A DNA stretch of 64,000 nucleotides from CAYWPG01 sp964460035 (GTDB taxonomy: Bacteria; Pseudomonadota; Gammaproteobacteria; Nitrococcales; AK92): the NCBI GenBank assembly GCA_964460035.1, contig CAYWPG010000001.1, positions 124,001 through 188,000 on the forward strand, written 5' to 3'. Below are positions 1-8,613 of the stretch, one piece after another. Each line of letters opens with the position of its first letter. Within the stretch, counting starts at the first letter, position 1. The position numbers and the translations under genes are program-made. The notes below the pieces were generated by a model. It was not told the origin of the DNA and ran no database searches. It worked only from the letters and a program-made list of their open reading frames with translations.

Positions 1-67
1 GCGCGGTACTGGCGAGAACTTACCAGAACCGGCGGCGGCATTTGGCCTAGCGGGCTGGCGTTTGCGC

Positions 68-103
68 CCCGCTCCCGCCTGGCGGCGGCCAGGCGGGAGC
101 GGG
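68..103 (-). terminator. Perfect 16-bp GC hairpin after the aminotransferase gene
   Basis: Positions 68-83 and 88-103 are perfect reverse complements with a 4-nt loop (GGCG). The hairpin lies five bases beyond the stop codon of the minus-strand aminotransferase gene. No U-tract follows on the minus strand (next bases GCGCAAA), so it is terminator-like rather than a canonical intrinsic terminator; it could also protect the mRNA 3' end. Confidence 0.55.
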
Positions 104-108
104 AAGGC

Positions 109-1248
109 TCAGCCTGCGTTCTGGACGATGCCGCGCACGGCCTCTTCGAGCTTGGCGACCGTGCGGTCTACATTGCGCAGCTTATCCAAGCCGAACAGCC
201 CGACGCGGAAGGTCTTGAAGTCGGCTGGCTCGTCGCACATGAGCGGAACGCCCGCCGCCGACTGCACCCCTTGCTCGGCGAACTTCTTGCCGGTGTGAAT
301 GCCGTCGTCATCGGTATAGCAAACCACCACTCCCGGCGCTTCGAAACCGGGCGCGGCCACGCTCTTGAATCCGTGCTCGGCCAGCATCGCCCGGATCTTT
401 CTGCCCAGCTCCCACTGCCGCTCGCACAGCGTCTCGAAGCCGTCCGCTTCGATCTCCCGCATGGAATCCCGCAGCCTTGCCAGCGCATCGGTGGGCATGG
501 TGGCATGGTAGGCATGGCTGCCGCTCTCGTACGCCTGCATGATCCGCAGCCATCGGAGAAGATCGCAGGCAAAGCTGCTGCTCTGGGTGGTTTCTATGCG
601 CTCCAGGGCGCGCTCGCTGAGCGTGATCAGCGCGGCACAGGAGGGCGCGCTCCAGCCTTTCTGCGGGGCGCTGATCAGCACATCCACCCCGACCTCCTGC
701 ATGTTCACCCAGATCGTGCCGGAGGCCACGCAATCGAGCACGAACAGGCCGCCCACCTCATGCACGGCCTGTGCTACGGCGCGCAGGTAGTCGTCGGGCA
801 GGATCATCCCGGAGGCGGTTTCCACATGGGCGGCGAAAACCAGATCCGGCCTTTCGGCACGGATAGTCGCTACCACTTCCTCGATAGGAGCGGGCGCGAA
901 GGGCGGCTGGGGTCCGGGCGCTACGGGACGCGCCTTCAGCACCAAGGACTGCGACGGGATCGCGCCGGCCTCGAAGATCTGCGTCCAGCGGTAGCTGAAC
1001 CAGCCGTTACGCAGCACCAGACACTTCTTGCCGTTGGCGAACTGCCGCGCAACAGCTTCCATCCCATAGCTGCCGCCGCCGGGCACAACCACTGCCGCTG
1101 CGGCACTGTAGGTTTTCTTCAGCGTGGCGGAAATGTCGCGCATCACTTGCTGGAACACCAGCGACATATGGTTGAGTGCGCGGTCGTTGAAAACGACGGA
1201 GTATTCGAGCAGGCCGTCGGGATCGACGACGGGGACCAGAGTTGACAC
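109..1248 (-). CDS. Class V (alanine-glyoxylate type) aminotransferase
   Basis: A 379-residue PLP-dependent enzyme of the alanine-glyoxylate/serine-pyruvate aminotransferase family (fold type I). Visible marks are a glycine-rich cofactor loop (PGGGSYGMEA, about residues 56-65), the aspartate expected to contact the pyridine nitrogen (LDCVASG, D172), and the Schiff-base lysine K197 in SAPQKGWSAP. The start is the GTG at 1248: it is preceded by GGAGAAC, and the longer upstream frame is arginine-rich and unlike the family. In this family the enzyme moves amino groups from alanine, serine or similar donors to glyoxylate or pyruvate. Which substrate applies cannot be read from the sequence. It is transcribed away from the lipid-kinase gene and ends in a strong hairpin. 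Confidence 0.85.
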   Translation of the reverse strand: MSTLVPVVDPDGLLEYSVVFNDRALNHMSLVFQQVMRDISATLKKTYSAAAAVVVPGGGSYGMEAVARQFANGKKCLVLRNGWFSYRWTQIFEAGAIPSQSLVLKARPVAPGPQPPFAPAPIEEVVATIRAERPDLVFAAHVETASGMILPDDYLRAVAQAVHEVGGLFVLDCVASGTIWVNMQEVGVDVLISAPQKGWSAPSCAALITLSERALERIETTQSSSFACDLLRWLRIMQAYESGSHAYHATMPTDALARLRDSMREIEADGFETLCERQWELGRKIRAMLAEHGFKSVAAPGFEAPGVVVCYTDDDGIHTGKKFAEQGVQSAAGVPLMCDEPADFKTFRVGLFGLDKLRNVDRTVAKLEEAVRGIVQNAG

Positions 1249-1568
1249 GTTCGGTTCTCCACAGCCGGCGTTGTAGTTAAACAATCCCCGTAGCTTAAGT
1301 CCTTGGCAGGATTTTGCGAGTGCGAGCCCGTTTGGGCTTGCCAGGGGACTTTGGCGGCGAGCGGCGGACAGGCGCGAACCGGGCGCTCGTTTGGCTGCTC
1401 TACTGTTCCAAACCCGCCGCTCAGGCCTCACCTTCTGTTTAGGGCGGCGGCCCCGTTTTTCATGAAGCCGGGCCGCGCCCAAAAGGGATTAGTAGAAACT
1501 CTTCATGCCGTTAAGACAACTCTCGCGTGCCGCCACAGCGCGCGATCTCCCTGGAAGGTGAGTACAGG
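1249..1568. other. Divergent intergenic region, no gene seen
   Basis: This 320-bp region separates the divergent aminotransferase and lipid-kinase genes and must hold both promoters. I found no convincing sigma-70 hexamer pair, operator palindrome, RNA gene or small ORF with a ribosome binding site. Confidence 0.5.
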
Positions 1569-2453
1569 ATGCCATTCGGCGCAGTGATCAGCCTGAGCTC
1601 CGGCGGCTCCCTCGCGGAAGACGAGGCGGCACGCCAACGTCTGGCGTCGGCACTGCGTCCCTTGGTGGCTCCGGAGTGCCTGCGCTGGGTAAGCGGCAAT
1701 GCGCAGGCGCAGGCCCAAGAGCTGGTCGACTGTGGCGTCGAGGGGCTGATCGTCGGCGGCGGGGATGGAACGGTCAGCTCGGTGGCAGGGTTGGCCGCCG
1801 CGGCATGCATACCTTTGGGCATATTGCCGCTGGGAACGCGCAACCACTTTGCGCGCGATCTTGGCATTCCCGGCGAACTCGCGGCGGCTGTCGAGGTGGT
1901 GCGCGCCCAGCGGCGTCGGCGAGTCGATCTGGGGGAGCTGAACGGTGTAGCGTTCATCAACAATGTTTCCGTAGGCATGTATCCCCAGCTGGTGTTGCAG
2001 CGGGAACGGTATCGGCGCCGGCACGGATTGCGCAAGCTGCCGGCGCATTTGGCGGCAGCCTGGTATGTGTTCCGCCGCTTTCCCCGCAGCCGGGTGCGCG
2101 TGGTTATGGGGGATAGAGCGCTCGTTCTGGCGACGCCCATCCTCTTCGTGGCCAACAACCCCTATCGAGACGGTCTCATGGGCGATACCCATCGCCCGCT
2201 GCTGGACAGCGGCCGGCTGTGGGTGTGTATTGCGCGTGCACACGGGCAGCTTGAGTTGATGAGGGCATGCTGGGACTTCATCGTGGGTCGGGCCGAACAA
2301 GTCGCCGGTCTGGAGACGGCGACCGCCGAGGCCGTAACGGTGGCTATGCGCCGCCACCGGGTGCGGGTAGCGGTCGACGGCGAGGTCCGTTGGATGCGTA
2401 CGCCGCTGCGTATGCGCAGCTTGCCCGGCGCGCTTGAGGTGCTCGTGCCATGA
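1569..2453 (+). CDS. Diacylglycerol/sphingosine kinase-like lipid kinase
   Basis: A 294-residue protein of the DAGK catalytic family (YegS/LCB5-like). It has the nucleotide-binding glycine loop GGGDGT at residues 63-68 and the second signature LPLGTRNHFARDLG at about 86-99. Enzymes of this family phosphorylate diacylglycerol or related lipids at the inner membrane with ATP. The ATG at 1569 is chosen because GGAAGGTGAG precedes it; an upstream in-frame ATG at 1527 lacks a ribosome binding site. Its stop overlaps the start of the downstream metallophosphoesterase (ATGA), so the two are translationally coupled. A kinase and a phosphoesterase made together suggest a lipid-phosphate modification pair, but the substrate is unknown. 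Confidence 0.85.
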   Translation: MPFGAVISLSSGGSLAEDEAARQRLASALRPLVAPECLRWVSGNAQAQAQELVDCGVEGLIVGGGDGTVSSVAGLAAAACIPLGILPLGTRNHFARDLGIPGELAAAVEVVRAQRRRRVDLGELNGVAFINNVSVGMYPQLVLQRERYRRRHGLRKLPAHLAAAWYVFRRFPRSRVRVVMGDRALVLATPILFVANNPYRDGLMGDTHRPLLDSGRLWVCIARAHGQLELMRACWDFIVGRAEQVAGLETATAEAVTVAMRRHRVRVAVDGEVRWMRTPLRMRSLPGALEVLVP

Positions 2454-3274
2454 GGCGGATCGCCCACATCTCCGATTTGCACTTCGGAAGGGAAGATGCC
2501 GAGGTGGCCGAGGAGCTGGTCCGGGATCTGCGGCGCTTGCAGCCGGACCTGGTCGTCAACAGCGGCGATCTCACGCAACGGGCGCGTCGCAGCCAGTTCC
2601 GGGCAGCGGCCCGCTACCATAGGCGTCTGCCGCAGCCGCAGTTAATGGTGCCGGGCAATCACGACATTCCCCTGTTCGACGTGCTGCGCCGCTTCCTAAG
2701 CCCGTTGGGCCGCTATCGCCGGTATGTGTCGCGGGAGTGGTTGCCGCTCTACAGGGACGAGGAGTTAGCCGTCCTGGGAGTGAATACCGCCCGTTCCCTG
2801 ACCTGGAAGGCGGGCCGCATTTCCTTGGAGCAGATCGACGCAATGGACGCTACGCTGACGGCGCTGTCGCCGGCGCTTACCAAAGTAGTAGTGACTCACC
2901 ATCCGTTCATTCCGCCGCCGGGCAGCGAAGGCGCCGGAGTGAGACTGGTCGGACGGGCTCGGCGCGCACTGGAAGTGATGGAGCGCAACGGTGTGGACTT
3001 GCTGCTGGCCGGCCACTTGCACCACGGTTATGCGGGCGATGTTCGCACCTACTACCCCTCGGTGCACAGGTCTATCGTGGTCGTCCAGGCGGGGACGGCC
3101 ATTTCGAACCGGCGGCGGCGCGAACCGAATGCCTACAACCTGCTGGACATAACGCCGAATCGTATCGAAATAACCGTCAGGCGCTGGTGCAAGGGGCGTT
3201 TCGACGACATTGCGAAGGTGTGTTATCGCCGCGACCGCCTGACATGGGTTCGGGACGACGCGGCCTGTAGCTGA
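2450..3274 (+). CDS. Calcineurin-like metallophosphoesterase
   Basis: A 274-residue dimetal phosphoesterase. The metal-binding motifs appear in the usual order: DLH (residues 9-11), GD (39-40), GNHD (69-72), a THHP segment near the middle and GHLHHG in the C-terminal half. This is the CpdA/Icc-like layout of cAMP or small phosphodiester hydrolases, and the length fits. The ATG overlaps the stop of the lipid-kinase gene by four bases, so expression is coupled. A function in lipid or nucleotide phosphoester hydrolysis is likely; the exact substrate is inferred only by family. No signal peptide is seen, so it is probably cytoplasmic. Confidence 0.85.
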   Translation: MRRIAHISDLHFGREDAEVAEELVRDLRRLQPDLVVNSGDLTQRARRSQFRAAARYHRRLPQPQLMVPGNHDIPLFDVLRRFLSPLGRYRRYVSREWLPLYRDEELAVLGVNTARSLTWKAGRISLEQIDAMDATLTALSPALTKVVVTHHPFIPPPGSEGAGVRLVGRARRALEVMERNGVDLLLAGHLHHGYAGDVRTYYPSVHRSIVVVQAGTAISNRRRREPNAYNLLDITPNRIEITVRRWCKGRFDDIAKVCYRRDRLTWVRDDAACS

Positions 3275-3294
3275 CGGACCTGCCGCGGGGACAG

Positions 3295-3317
3295 TGGGCC
3301 GCCTCACTGCCGGCCCA
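3295..3317 (+). terminator. Hairpin between convergent genes
   Basis: A perfect 7-bp stem TGGGCCG/CGGCCCA with a 9-nt loop lies 21 bp after the phosphoesterase stop and is followed by TTGCTTTG. It is a plausible terminator for the kinase/phosphoesterase operon facing the channel gene. Confidence 0.45.
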
Positions 3318-3388
3318 TTGCTTTGTCCGGGTGCGGGGCGCCCTGGTAACGCCGCCTGCGCGCTCGACGCCCCGCCCCGGAGCCTCGG

Positions 3389-4672
3389 TCAGACGGTGGC
3401 GTCGGCGGTGGCCGCCGACGCTGTCGCCGGCGTCCGCTGGTTGGCCAGATCCGTCAGCCCGCGCAGGTCCGCTCCGCTGGGCTGCTGGAATACCCGCAGC
3501 CCGAACTCGGGAAGTATGGCCAGCAAATGATCGAAAATGTCCGATTGGATGCGTTCATAATCGACCCAGGCCGTCGTATTGGTGAAGCAGTAGATCTCCA
3601 GCGGAAGTCCCTGCGCGCTGGGGGCTAGCTGACGGACCAGGAGCAACATCTCCTGGTGAACGCCGGGGTGCCTGCGCAGATAGCGCTCGACGTAGGCGCG
3701 GAACGTGCCTATGTTGGTGATGCGCCGGGCGTTCACCGGTTCCAGGCCTTGCGCTATGAGCTTCGCGTTCCACTCCCTCAGCTCCTTGTCCTTGGCGTCC
3801 AGATACTCCTGCAATACGTGGAAGCGGCGCAGGCGAGCGATCTCGTCCGGCTCGAGAAAGCGCACGCTGTTCTGGTCTAGGTAGAGCGGGCGTTTGATTC
3901 TGCGTCCTCCGCTCGCCCTCATGCCCCGCCAGTTCTTGAACGACTCGGTCACCAGCCGGCGGGTCGGAATGGTGGTGATGGTTTTGTCCCAGTTCTGCAC
4001 CTTGACGGTGTGCAGCGCGATGTCGATGACGTCGCCGTCCGCGTTGAGTTGCGGCATCTCTATCCAGTCGCCCACGCGCACGATGTCGTTGGAGGCGATC
4101 TGCACGCTGGCTACCAGCGACAGCAGCGTATCCTGGAAGATCAGCATCAAGACCGCGGCCATGGCGCCCAGGCCGGACAACAGGATCAACGGCGAGCGAT
4201 CGAGTAGCGCCGCTACCATGAGCACCGTCGCGACGGCAAAGAGGGCGATCTTGATTAGCTGGATATAGCCCTTGATGGGCCGGAGCAGGGCATCCGGGCG
4301 GCGCTGATAGCGCAGGTTGACCAGGTCCAGCAAGGCGCTGATGGCCAGGGCGATGGTCAGAATGAGAAACGCATTGCAGACGTTTTTCACTATGGTGACC
4401 GCCGCTTCGGGCAGTCCGGGCACCAGCGTGATGCCGGTCCACAGCACCAGGGCGGGAACGGCGTTGGCAAGACGCGGGATGACTCCGTGACCGTTGGAGG
4501 TCAGATCCTGGCCCAGCGACAAGGCGGCGAGCAGGTGCTGAAGACCGCGCAGGAGCACCCGCTTGGTAATCCAGTTTGCGACCAGCGCCGCCAAGCCGAG
4601 CGCTGCCAGAGCGAGCAGGGTGTATACCCAGGCATAAGTATTCAGCCAGTCAATCCACTCGTTCTCGTTCAT
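3389..4672 (-). CDS. MscS-family mechanosensitive channel (YbdG-like)
   Basis: A 427-residue inner-membrane protein. The N-terminal half holds about five hydrophobic segments, the last being the pore-lining helix rich in G and A near LLSGLGAMAAVLMLIFQD. This is followed by the MscS beta domain (VGDWIEMPQLNADGDV) and the motif TIPTRRLVTESFKNW. Length and these motifs match the E. coli YbdG group (miniconductance, osmotic-stress channel) better than the short MscS. Such channels release solutes on hypo-osmotic shock. The start at 4672 gives the typical N-terminus MNENEWIDWL; an earlier ATG would add an atypical 34-residue leader. Confidence 0.87.
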   Translation of the reverse strand: MNENEWIDWLNTYAWVYTLLALAALGLAALVANWITKRVLLRGLQHLLAALSLGQDLTSNGHGVIPRLANAVPALVLWTGITLVPGLPEAAVTIVKNVCNAFLILTIALAISALLDLVNLRYQRRPDALLRPIKGYIQLIKIALFAVATVLMVAALLDRSPLILLSGLGAMAAVLMLIFQDTLLSLVASVQIASNDIVRVGDWIEMPQLNADGDVIDIALHTVKVQNWDKTITTIPTRRLVTESFKNWRGMRASGGRRIKRPLYLDQNSVRFLEPDEIARLRRFHVLQEYLDAKDKELREWNAKLIAQGLEPVNARRITNIGTFRAYVERYLRRHPGVHQEMLLLVRQLAPSAQGLPLEIYCFTNTTAWVDYERIQSDIFDHLLAILPEFGLRVFQQPSGADLRGLTDLANQRTPATASAATADATV

Positions 4673-4785
4673 GATGGTGTTCCCTGCACTGCCGTCCTGG
4701 CATGCATCCGGGCGCTTGTGCCCTGCGCCCTCGTTCGAGTTTGGAAGGGAACACGATAGAGGGTTCCCGTGCAAGTTGCATGAGC

Positions 4786-4801
4786 CGGTTCACGAACCGG
4801 A
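4786..4801. repeat. 16-bp palindrome upstream of the channel gene
   Basis: CCGGTTC-AC-GAACCGG is a perfect 7-bp inverted repeat with a 2-bp centre, about 115 bp upstream of the channel start and 170 bp after the end of the MFS-MarR gene. It could be an operator or the stem of a terminator; there is no U-tract. Confidence 0.4.
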
Positions 4802-4969
4802 CAGCGGGTGGAACGCATATCCAGCCGATCCGGTCTTCGGTAGGATGCGTTGCCGCCCCATACGGGAAGTCTAGACGACCTGGCCTGGGGAGATGGCCTG
4901 CCCATTACCACCGAGCACTGGCCGGCGCGTGTTCCGTGGGAGGCGAAAGCGGCGGAGTCGGTGGCGGCA

Positions 4970-6937
4970 TCATGGCAGTTTGGGCATCTTGCGCACCAGG
5001 CTGTGCGCCAGTTGCTCGATTAACGCCGTGACCGCGTCGTGCTGTTCCGGATGCCAGCCGCGTAGCAGCTCTACCAGCCGTTTCTTGCGTGCCTGGCGCA
5101 GGCGGTAAAGCGCCTGCCGGCCGTGCCTGGTGAGCGTGATAGTCCCCTGCCGCTGCCTGACCAGCCTGCGGCCGCGCAATAGGGCCAGCGGCTCGACTAT
5201 GGCGGCTCGCTCTTGGCCCAGTTCCTTTGCTACCGCATCGGCGGCGATAGGCGCCCGTTCCGCCAGACGCGCCAATAACCACAACGCCGGCGGCGGCAGT
5301 CGAATACCCGCGTCGGCGCCCAGCTGTCGGTAGACGTACCAGCTGTTCTCGCGCCGGCTCAAGGTATCGACGATATGCTCAAGCTCACTCAGCGAACTGG
5401 CGTCGCGGGGCATTGGAACGGTGGCGCCGAGCGCGGAGGCGGCGACGGCTTTTGAGAGTGGCAGCTCGTGCAGCCGCCAGCTCAGCAGAAAGGCGACCGC
5501 CGCGAGCCAGGACGCGGCGAGAAAGACTGGCTGGAGGGCATCTGCCACGGCTTGCGCGTAGGCATCTCTCACCTTGATCGGCAAGGTGGCGATGGTGGCC
5601 GGGTCCGCGGTCGCCGGCAGCTGGAAATCCGGTGCGGTCAAGTGCGCGAGCGCCCCAGCCAGCTGGGCCGAGAAGATCGCGCTGAACAGCGACACGCCTA
5701 TCGCACCGCCGATCTGGCGGAACATCGCGTTGCCCGAAGTGGCTACTCCCAGGTGGTGAAAATCGACCGCGTTTTGAACCGCAAGTACCAGCACCTGCAT
5801 CACCATGCCCATCCCCAGGCCCAGAACCAGCAGGTAGGCAGGCGCTGTCCACACCGGGGCAGCGGCTGGCAAGCGAGAGAGCAGATACAGTCCGAGCGTC
5901 ATCAGCGCTGTGCCGGCGATAGGAAAGGGACGGTAGCGGCCCAGGCGGCTAATCAGGTGGCCGCTGAGCGTGGAGGTGATCACCACGCCTCCCATCAGGG
6001 GCGCGAGCAGAAGACCGGAAACGGAGGGCGAGGCGCCTTGGACGATCTGCAAATAAAGCGGGATGTAGGTTATCGAGCCGAACATGGCCATGCCCATGAT
6101 CAGGCTCATGGTCGCCGCGACGGCAAAGACCGGCTCGGCGAACAAATGCAGCGGCAGGATGGGCGAGCGCGCCCGCGATTCGGCGGCGATGAACGCAAGG
6201 GTCAGGGCGACCGCGGCAAGGCCCAGGCCTATCACGGGTAGCGAGTTCCAAGGCAGCACCGCCCCGCCCGTGCTGGCGAACAGAACGGTAGCGGACAGCG
6301 CGCCGGTCAGAAGAAGCGCGCCCGTATAGTCGATGGTCTGCCGCTGACGCTTGGGCGCCGTGCGAAAGACCAGGCCGACGATGACTATCGCCGCCACGCC
6401 CAGGGGCACGTTGATGAAAAAGATCCAGCGCCAGGACAGGTGATCGACCACGAAGCCGCCCAGCAGCGGACCGGCGAGGGTGGCGAAAGCGAACACCGCG
6501 CCGAAGATGCCTTGATAGCGCCCGCGCTCGCGCGGCGGTACCAGTTCCGCCACCACGGCCATGGCGGTAACGATCAGTCCACCGCCGCCTAAGCCCTGAA
6601 CAGCGCGAAACGCGATCAGCTGGCCCATGTTCTGGGCAAGGCCCGAGAGCACAGAGCCCGTGAGGAACAGGGCGATGCCTACCTGCAGCATGAGCTTGCG
6701 GCCATACATGTCTCCCAGCTTACCGTAGAACGGCGTCACGACCGTGGTAGCCAGTAGGTAACCGGTGACCACCCAGGCGATGTAGGCCACTCCTCCAAGA
6801 TCGCCGGTGATCGTCGGCAGTGCGGTCGACACGATGGTTTGGTCCAAGGCTGCCAGTAATACGACCAGCATGAGGGAGGAGAACATCACGCCTAGGCGGG
6901 GTGTGCTATCGAGCGCGTTGGCGGTGCTCCGCTTCAT
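4970..6937 (-). CDS. DHA2-type MFS drug exporter fused to a C-terminal MarR-like domain
   Basis: A 655-residue protein. Residues about 15-500 are a 14-helix DHA2 (EmrB/QacA) proton-driven multidrug exporter, with the family motif LDQTIVSTALPTI (31-43) and loop motif A GKLGDMYGRK (72-81). From about residue 518 to the end there is a soluble, charged domain with helix-rich MarR-like winged-helix character: ELEHIVDTLSRR, then a recognition-helix-like stretch around AVAKELGQERAAIVEPLALL and a wing with LVRQRQGTITLTRHGRQAL. The start at 6937 gives the typical exporter N-terminus. A membrane pump carrying a DNA-binding-type domain is unusual; the domain could sense substrate or bind DNA at the membrane. 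No separate regulator lies next to it. Confidence 0.87.
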   Translation of the reverse strand: MKRSTANALDSTPRLGVMFSSLMLVVLLAALDQTIVSTALPTITGDLGGVAYIAWVVTGYLLATTVVTPFYGKLGDMYGRKLMLQVGIALFLTGSVLSGLAQNMGQLIAFRAVQGLGGGGLIVTAMAVVAELVPPRERGRYQGIFGAVFAFATLAGPLLGGFVVDHLSWRWIFFINVPLGVAAIVIVGLVFRTAPKRQRQTIDYTGALLLTGALSATVLFASTGGAVLPWNSLPVIGLGLAAVALTLAFIAAESRARSPILPLHLFAEPVFAVAATMSLIMGMAMFGSITYIPLYLQIVQGASPSVSGLLLAPLMGGVVITSTLSGHLISRLGRYRPFPIAGTALMTLGLYLLSRLPAAAPVWTAPAYLLVLGLGMGMVMQVLVLAVQNAVDFHHLGVATSGNAMFRQIGGAIGVSLFSAIFSAQLAGALAHLTAPDFQLPATADPATIATLPIKVRDAYAQAVADALQPVFLAASWLAAVAFLLSWRLHELPLSKAVAASALGATVPMPRDASSLSELEHIVDTLSRRENSWYVYRQLGADAGIRLPPPALWLLARLAERAPIAADAVAKELGQERAAIVEPLALLRGRRLVRQRQGTITLTRHGRQALYRLRQARKKRLVELLRGWHPEQHDAVTALIEQLAHSLVRKMPKLP

Positions 6938-6997
6938 GCCGGATAGATTTTGGGCTTGGTTGTACTTGTTCCAGGCGTGCGCGCGCCCAAGTATGCA

Positions 6998-7030
6998 GCC
7001 TTGGTGCCGCGCGCTGCGTGGCACCAAGGC
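6998..7030. repeat. 11-bp inverted repeat upstream of the MFS-MarR gene
   Basis: GCCTTGGTGCC (6998-7008) and GGCACCAAGGC (7020-7030) are perfect reverse complements around an 11-nt loop, about 60 bp before the exporter start. It could be an operator for the fused regulator domain, or an mRNA hairpin in the 5' leader. Confidence 0.5.
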
Positions 7031-7062
7031 CGGGGCGCAGACAAGCAGGGCAGGATCTAGCG

Positions 7063-7086
7063 CCGCCCGGCTGCGATGCCGGGCGG
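7063..7086 (-). terminator. GC hairpin after the VOC gene
   Basis: CCGCCCGGC/GCCGGGCGG, a perfect 9-bp stem with a 6-nt loop, starts 27 bp after the stop of the minus-strand VOC gene. No U-tract is present. Confidence 0.45.
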
Positions 7087-7112
7087 ACACCCTTTCCGGC
7101 AACCGGCGCTCG

Positions 7113-7553
7113 TCAATCGGCGAACATGGCGGTGTACCGGCGCTGCATTTCTTCGGGCGAAACCTCTTCGATGCTGTGGCCGATCAGCCAGCGGTGGCCG
7201 AACGGATCCCACACGCTGCCGGAGCGTTCGCCGTAGAAGTGATCCGTGGGCTCCCGCTCCAGGCGCGCGCCGCAGGCAACCGCGCGCCGGATCCACTCGT
7301 CGGCGTTGTCTACGTGCAGGTGCAGGGTGACCGGGCTGCCGCCGATTGTGGTGGCGGAGCGGATGCCGTACTCGGGGAACTCGTCGGCCAGCATGAGGGT
7401 ATGTCCGCCAAGATCGAGCTCGACATGCCCGATCCGGCCGCTGGGCTCGGTCAAACGAAACTTCTCCCGTGCGCCAAACGCCTTGCTGTAGAACTCCACC
7501 GCGGCATTGGCATCATGGACGCAGAGGTACGGCAGCACTTCGTGCACAGTCAT
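7113..7553 (-). CDS. VOC-family (PhnB/glyoxalase-like) protein
   Basis: A 146-residue single-domain protein of the vicinal oxygen chelate superfamily, closest in layout to the PhnB/YdcZ-type proteins. It has paired beta-alpha-beta-beta-beta units: VLPYLCVHDANAAVEFYSKAFG at the N-terminus and VTLHLHVDNADEWIRRAVACG in the second half, then DPFGHRWLIG. Members include glyoxalases, dioxygenases and resistance proteins; the substrate cannot be told. It lies upstream of the MFS-MarR exporter on the same strand but is separated by two hairpins, and it is downstream of an AraC regulator gene on the same strand. The ATG at 7553 follows an AAGGAG-like site. Confidence 0.82.
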   Translation of the reverse strand: MTVHEVLPYLCVHDANAAVEFYSKAFGAREKFRLTEPSGRIGHVELDLGGHTLMLADEFPEYGIRSATTIGGSPVTLHLHVDNADEWIRRAVACGARLEREPTDHFYGERSGSVWDPFGHRWLIGHSIEEVSPEEMQRRYTAMFAD

Positions 7554-7641
7554 GGATGTACTCCTTCTTGTTGCTCTGGTCGCAAGGTAGCCCGCGGGCG
7601 GCGCGGTTTCTTGTACAAAATTGACCAGCCGTACCGCGTTC

Positions 7642-8478
7642 TCAGCGCTCCCGCCGGGGCGGGAGAATCAAATGATTAGCGTTTGCCGGGGCGAGGGCTT
7701 TGTAAGTGCTGGGGGTAACGCCGGTGAACCGGACGAACTCGCGGTTGAAATGCGCTTGGTCGCTGTAGCCCGCCGCCTGGGCGACGGAGGCCCAGGATGC
7801 CGCCGCGCCGCCCAGCGCGCCGGCATAGTGCAAGGCGGCCTGGAATCGCCGTACGCGGCAGTAGAGCTTGGGAGTGAGCCCCGTGGCCTGGTAGAACAGG
7901 GAGGCGAAGTGGCGGTGGCTGTATCCTATGGCCTGTACCGCCTCGTGCACGCGCGCCCCGGCCGCGAATGCTTTCAGGGCGTGGGCTATGGCCGGATGCG
8001 GCGCCGCCGAGCGCACCTTGGCGCCGATCGCCGCTTCCAGCAGGTCCAGCCGCCGCGCGGCGTCGCCCGTTTGCAATAGCTGCTCGTGCAAACGATATGC
8101 CGCTTCCCCCCAAAGCAGGTCCAACGGAGTATGCCGCTCCGCCAGCTCCGAGGCCGGCGCGCCGAACAGCAGCCGAGCGGCGCCGGGCAGCAGCAGAGCG
8201 CCCACCGATTGGGAGGGTACGCCGGTTTCCCGGATGTAATAGGACGAGCGGGCACCGCCTACCACGGCGTGCCCGACAGTGTGGCCGCGAACATCGTCGG
8301 GGCCGCAGAATACGCGCAGCGCCGGGCCATCCAGTCGCAGCACCAGATGCATGTAACCGGTGGGCAGCACGTGCTCGCGTCGGCATGGGAGCGGGGGCTC
8401 CGCCCGTTCGGGCACCGTAGCCCAAAGGGTCTTCACCCAGGGGTGCAACGACGGCTGTGGTGCGCGTGTGATGTGCAT
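7642..8478 (-). CDS. AraC-family transcriptional regulator
   Basis: A 278-residue regulator. The C-terminal part carries two helix-turn-helix units: GYSHRHFASLFYQATGLTPK and, nearer the end, AAGYSDQAHFNREFVRFTGV followed by TPSTYK, the classic AraC/XylS end. The N-terminal half resembles the small-ligand domain common in AraC proteins located next to VOC genes. The start at 8478 (MHITRAPQPSLHPWVK) is preferred; a longer frame from 8520 has no ribosome binding site. It lies just upstream of the VOC gene on the same strand and probably controls it. Upstream of it is a CIRCE element that faces the glycosyltransferase. Confidence 0.85.
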   Translation of the reverse strand: MHITRAPQPSLHPWVKTLWATVPERAEPPLPCRREHVLPTGYMHLVLRLDGPALRVFCGPDDVRGHTVGHAVVGGARSSYYIRETGVPSQSVGALLLPGAARLLFGAPASELAERHTPLDLLWGEAAYRLHEQLLQTGDAARRLDLLEAAIGAKVRSAAPHPAIAHALKAFAAGARVHEAVQAIGYSHRHFASLFYQATGLTPKLYCRVRRFQAALHYAGALGGAAASWASVAQAAGYSDQAHFNREFVRFTGVTPSTYKALAPANANHLILPPRRER

Positions 8479-8586
8479 GATCCGAGGGTCCGCACGGCGT
8501 CGATCTGCCCATTGCAGCATGTTTGGGTAGCCGGAGGAAGCCGTTCGGCCGCGCTGCCCGGCCCTTCTCGACGCGCGCGGCGATTG

Positions 8587-8613
8587 TTAGCACTCTTGAC
8601 AGAGGAGTGCTAA
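8587..8613. promoter_or_regulatory. CIRCE heat-shock operator (HrcA-binding inverted repeat)
   Basis: TTAGCACTC (8587-8595), nine bases, GAGTGCTAA (8605-8613). This matches the CIRCE consensus at all 18 arm positions and has the exact 9-bp spacing. The spacer contains TTGACA (8596-8601), a perfect sigma-70 -35 hexamer; TATTTG at 8619-8624 sits 17 bp downstream as a weak -10. HrcA represses such promoters until heat shock. It is placed between the AraC gene and the glycosyltransferase gene, 148 bp before the latter. No groES, groEL, dnaK or hrcA gene is in the window. Confidence 0.93.

Noticed and set aside
271..1245. Long plus-strand open frame antisense to the aminotransferase
   Set aside because: It lies within a well-supported gene on the other strand, has no family motif or ribosome binding site, and is the usual mirror frame of GC-rich DNA.
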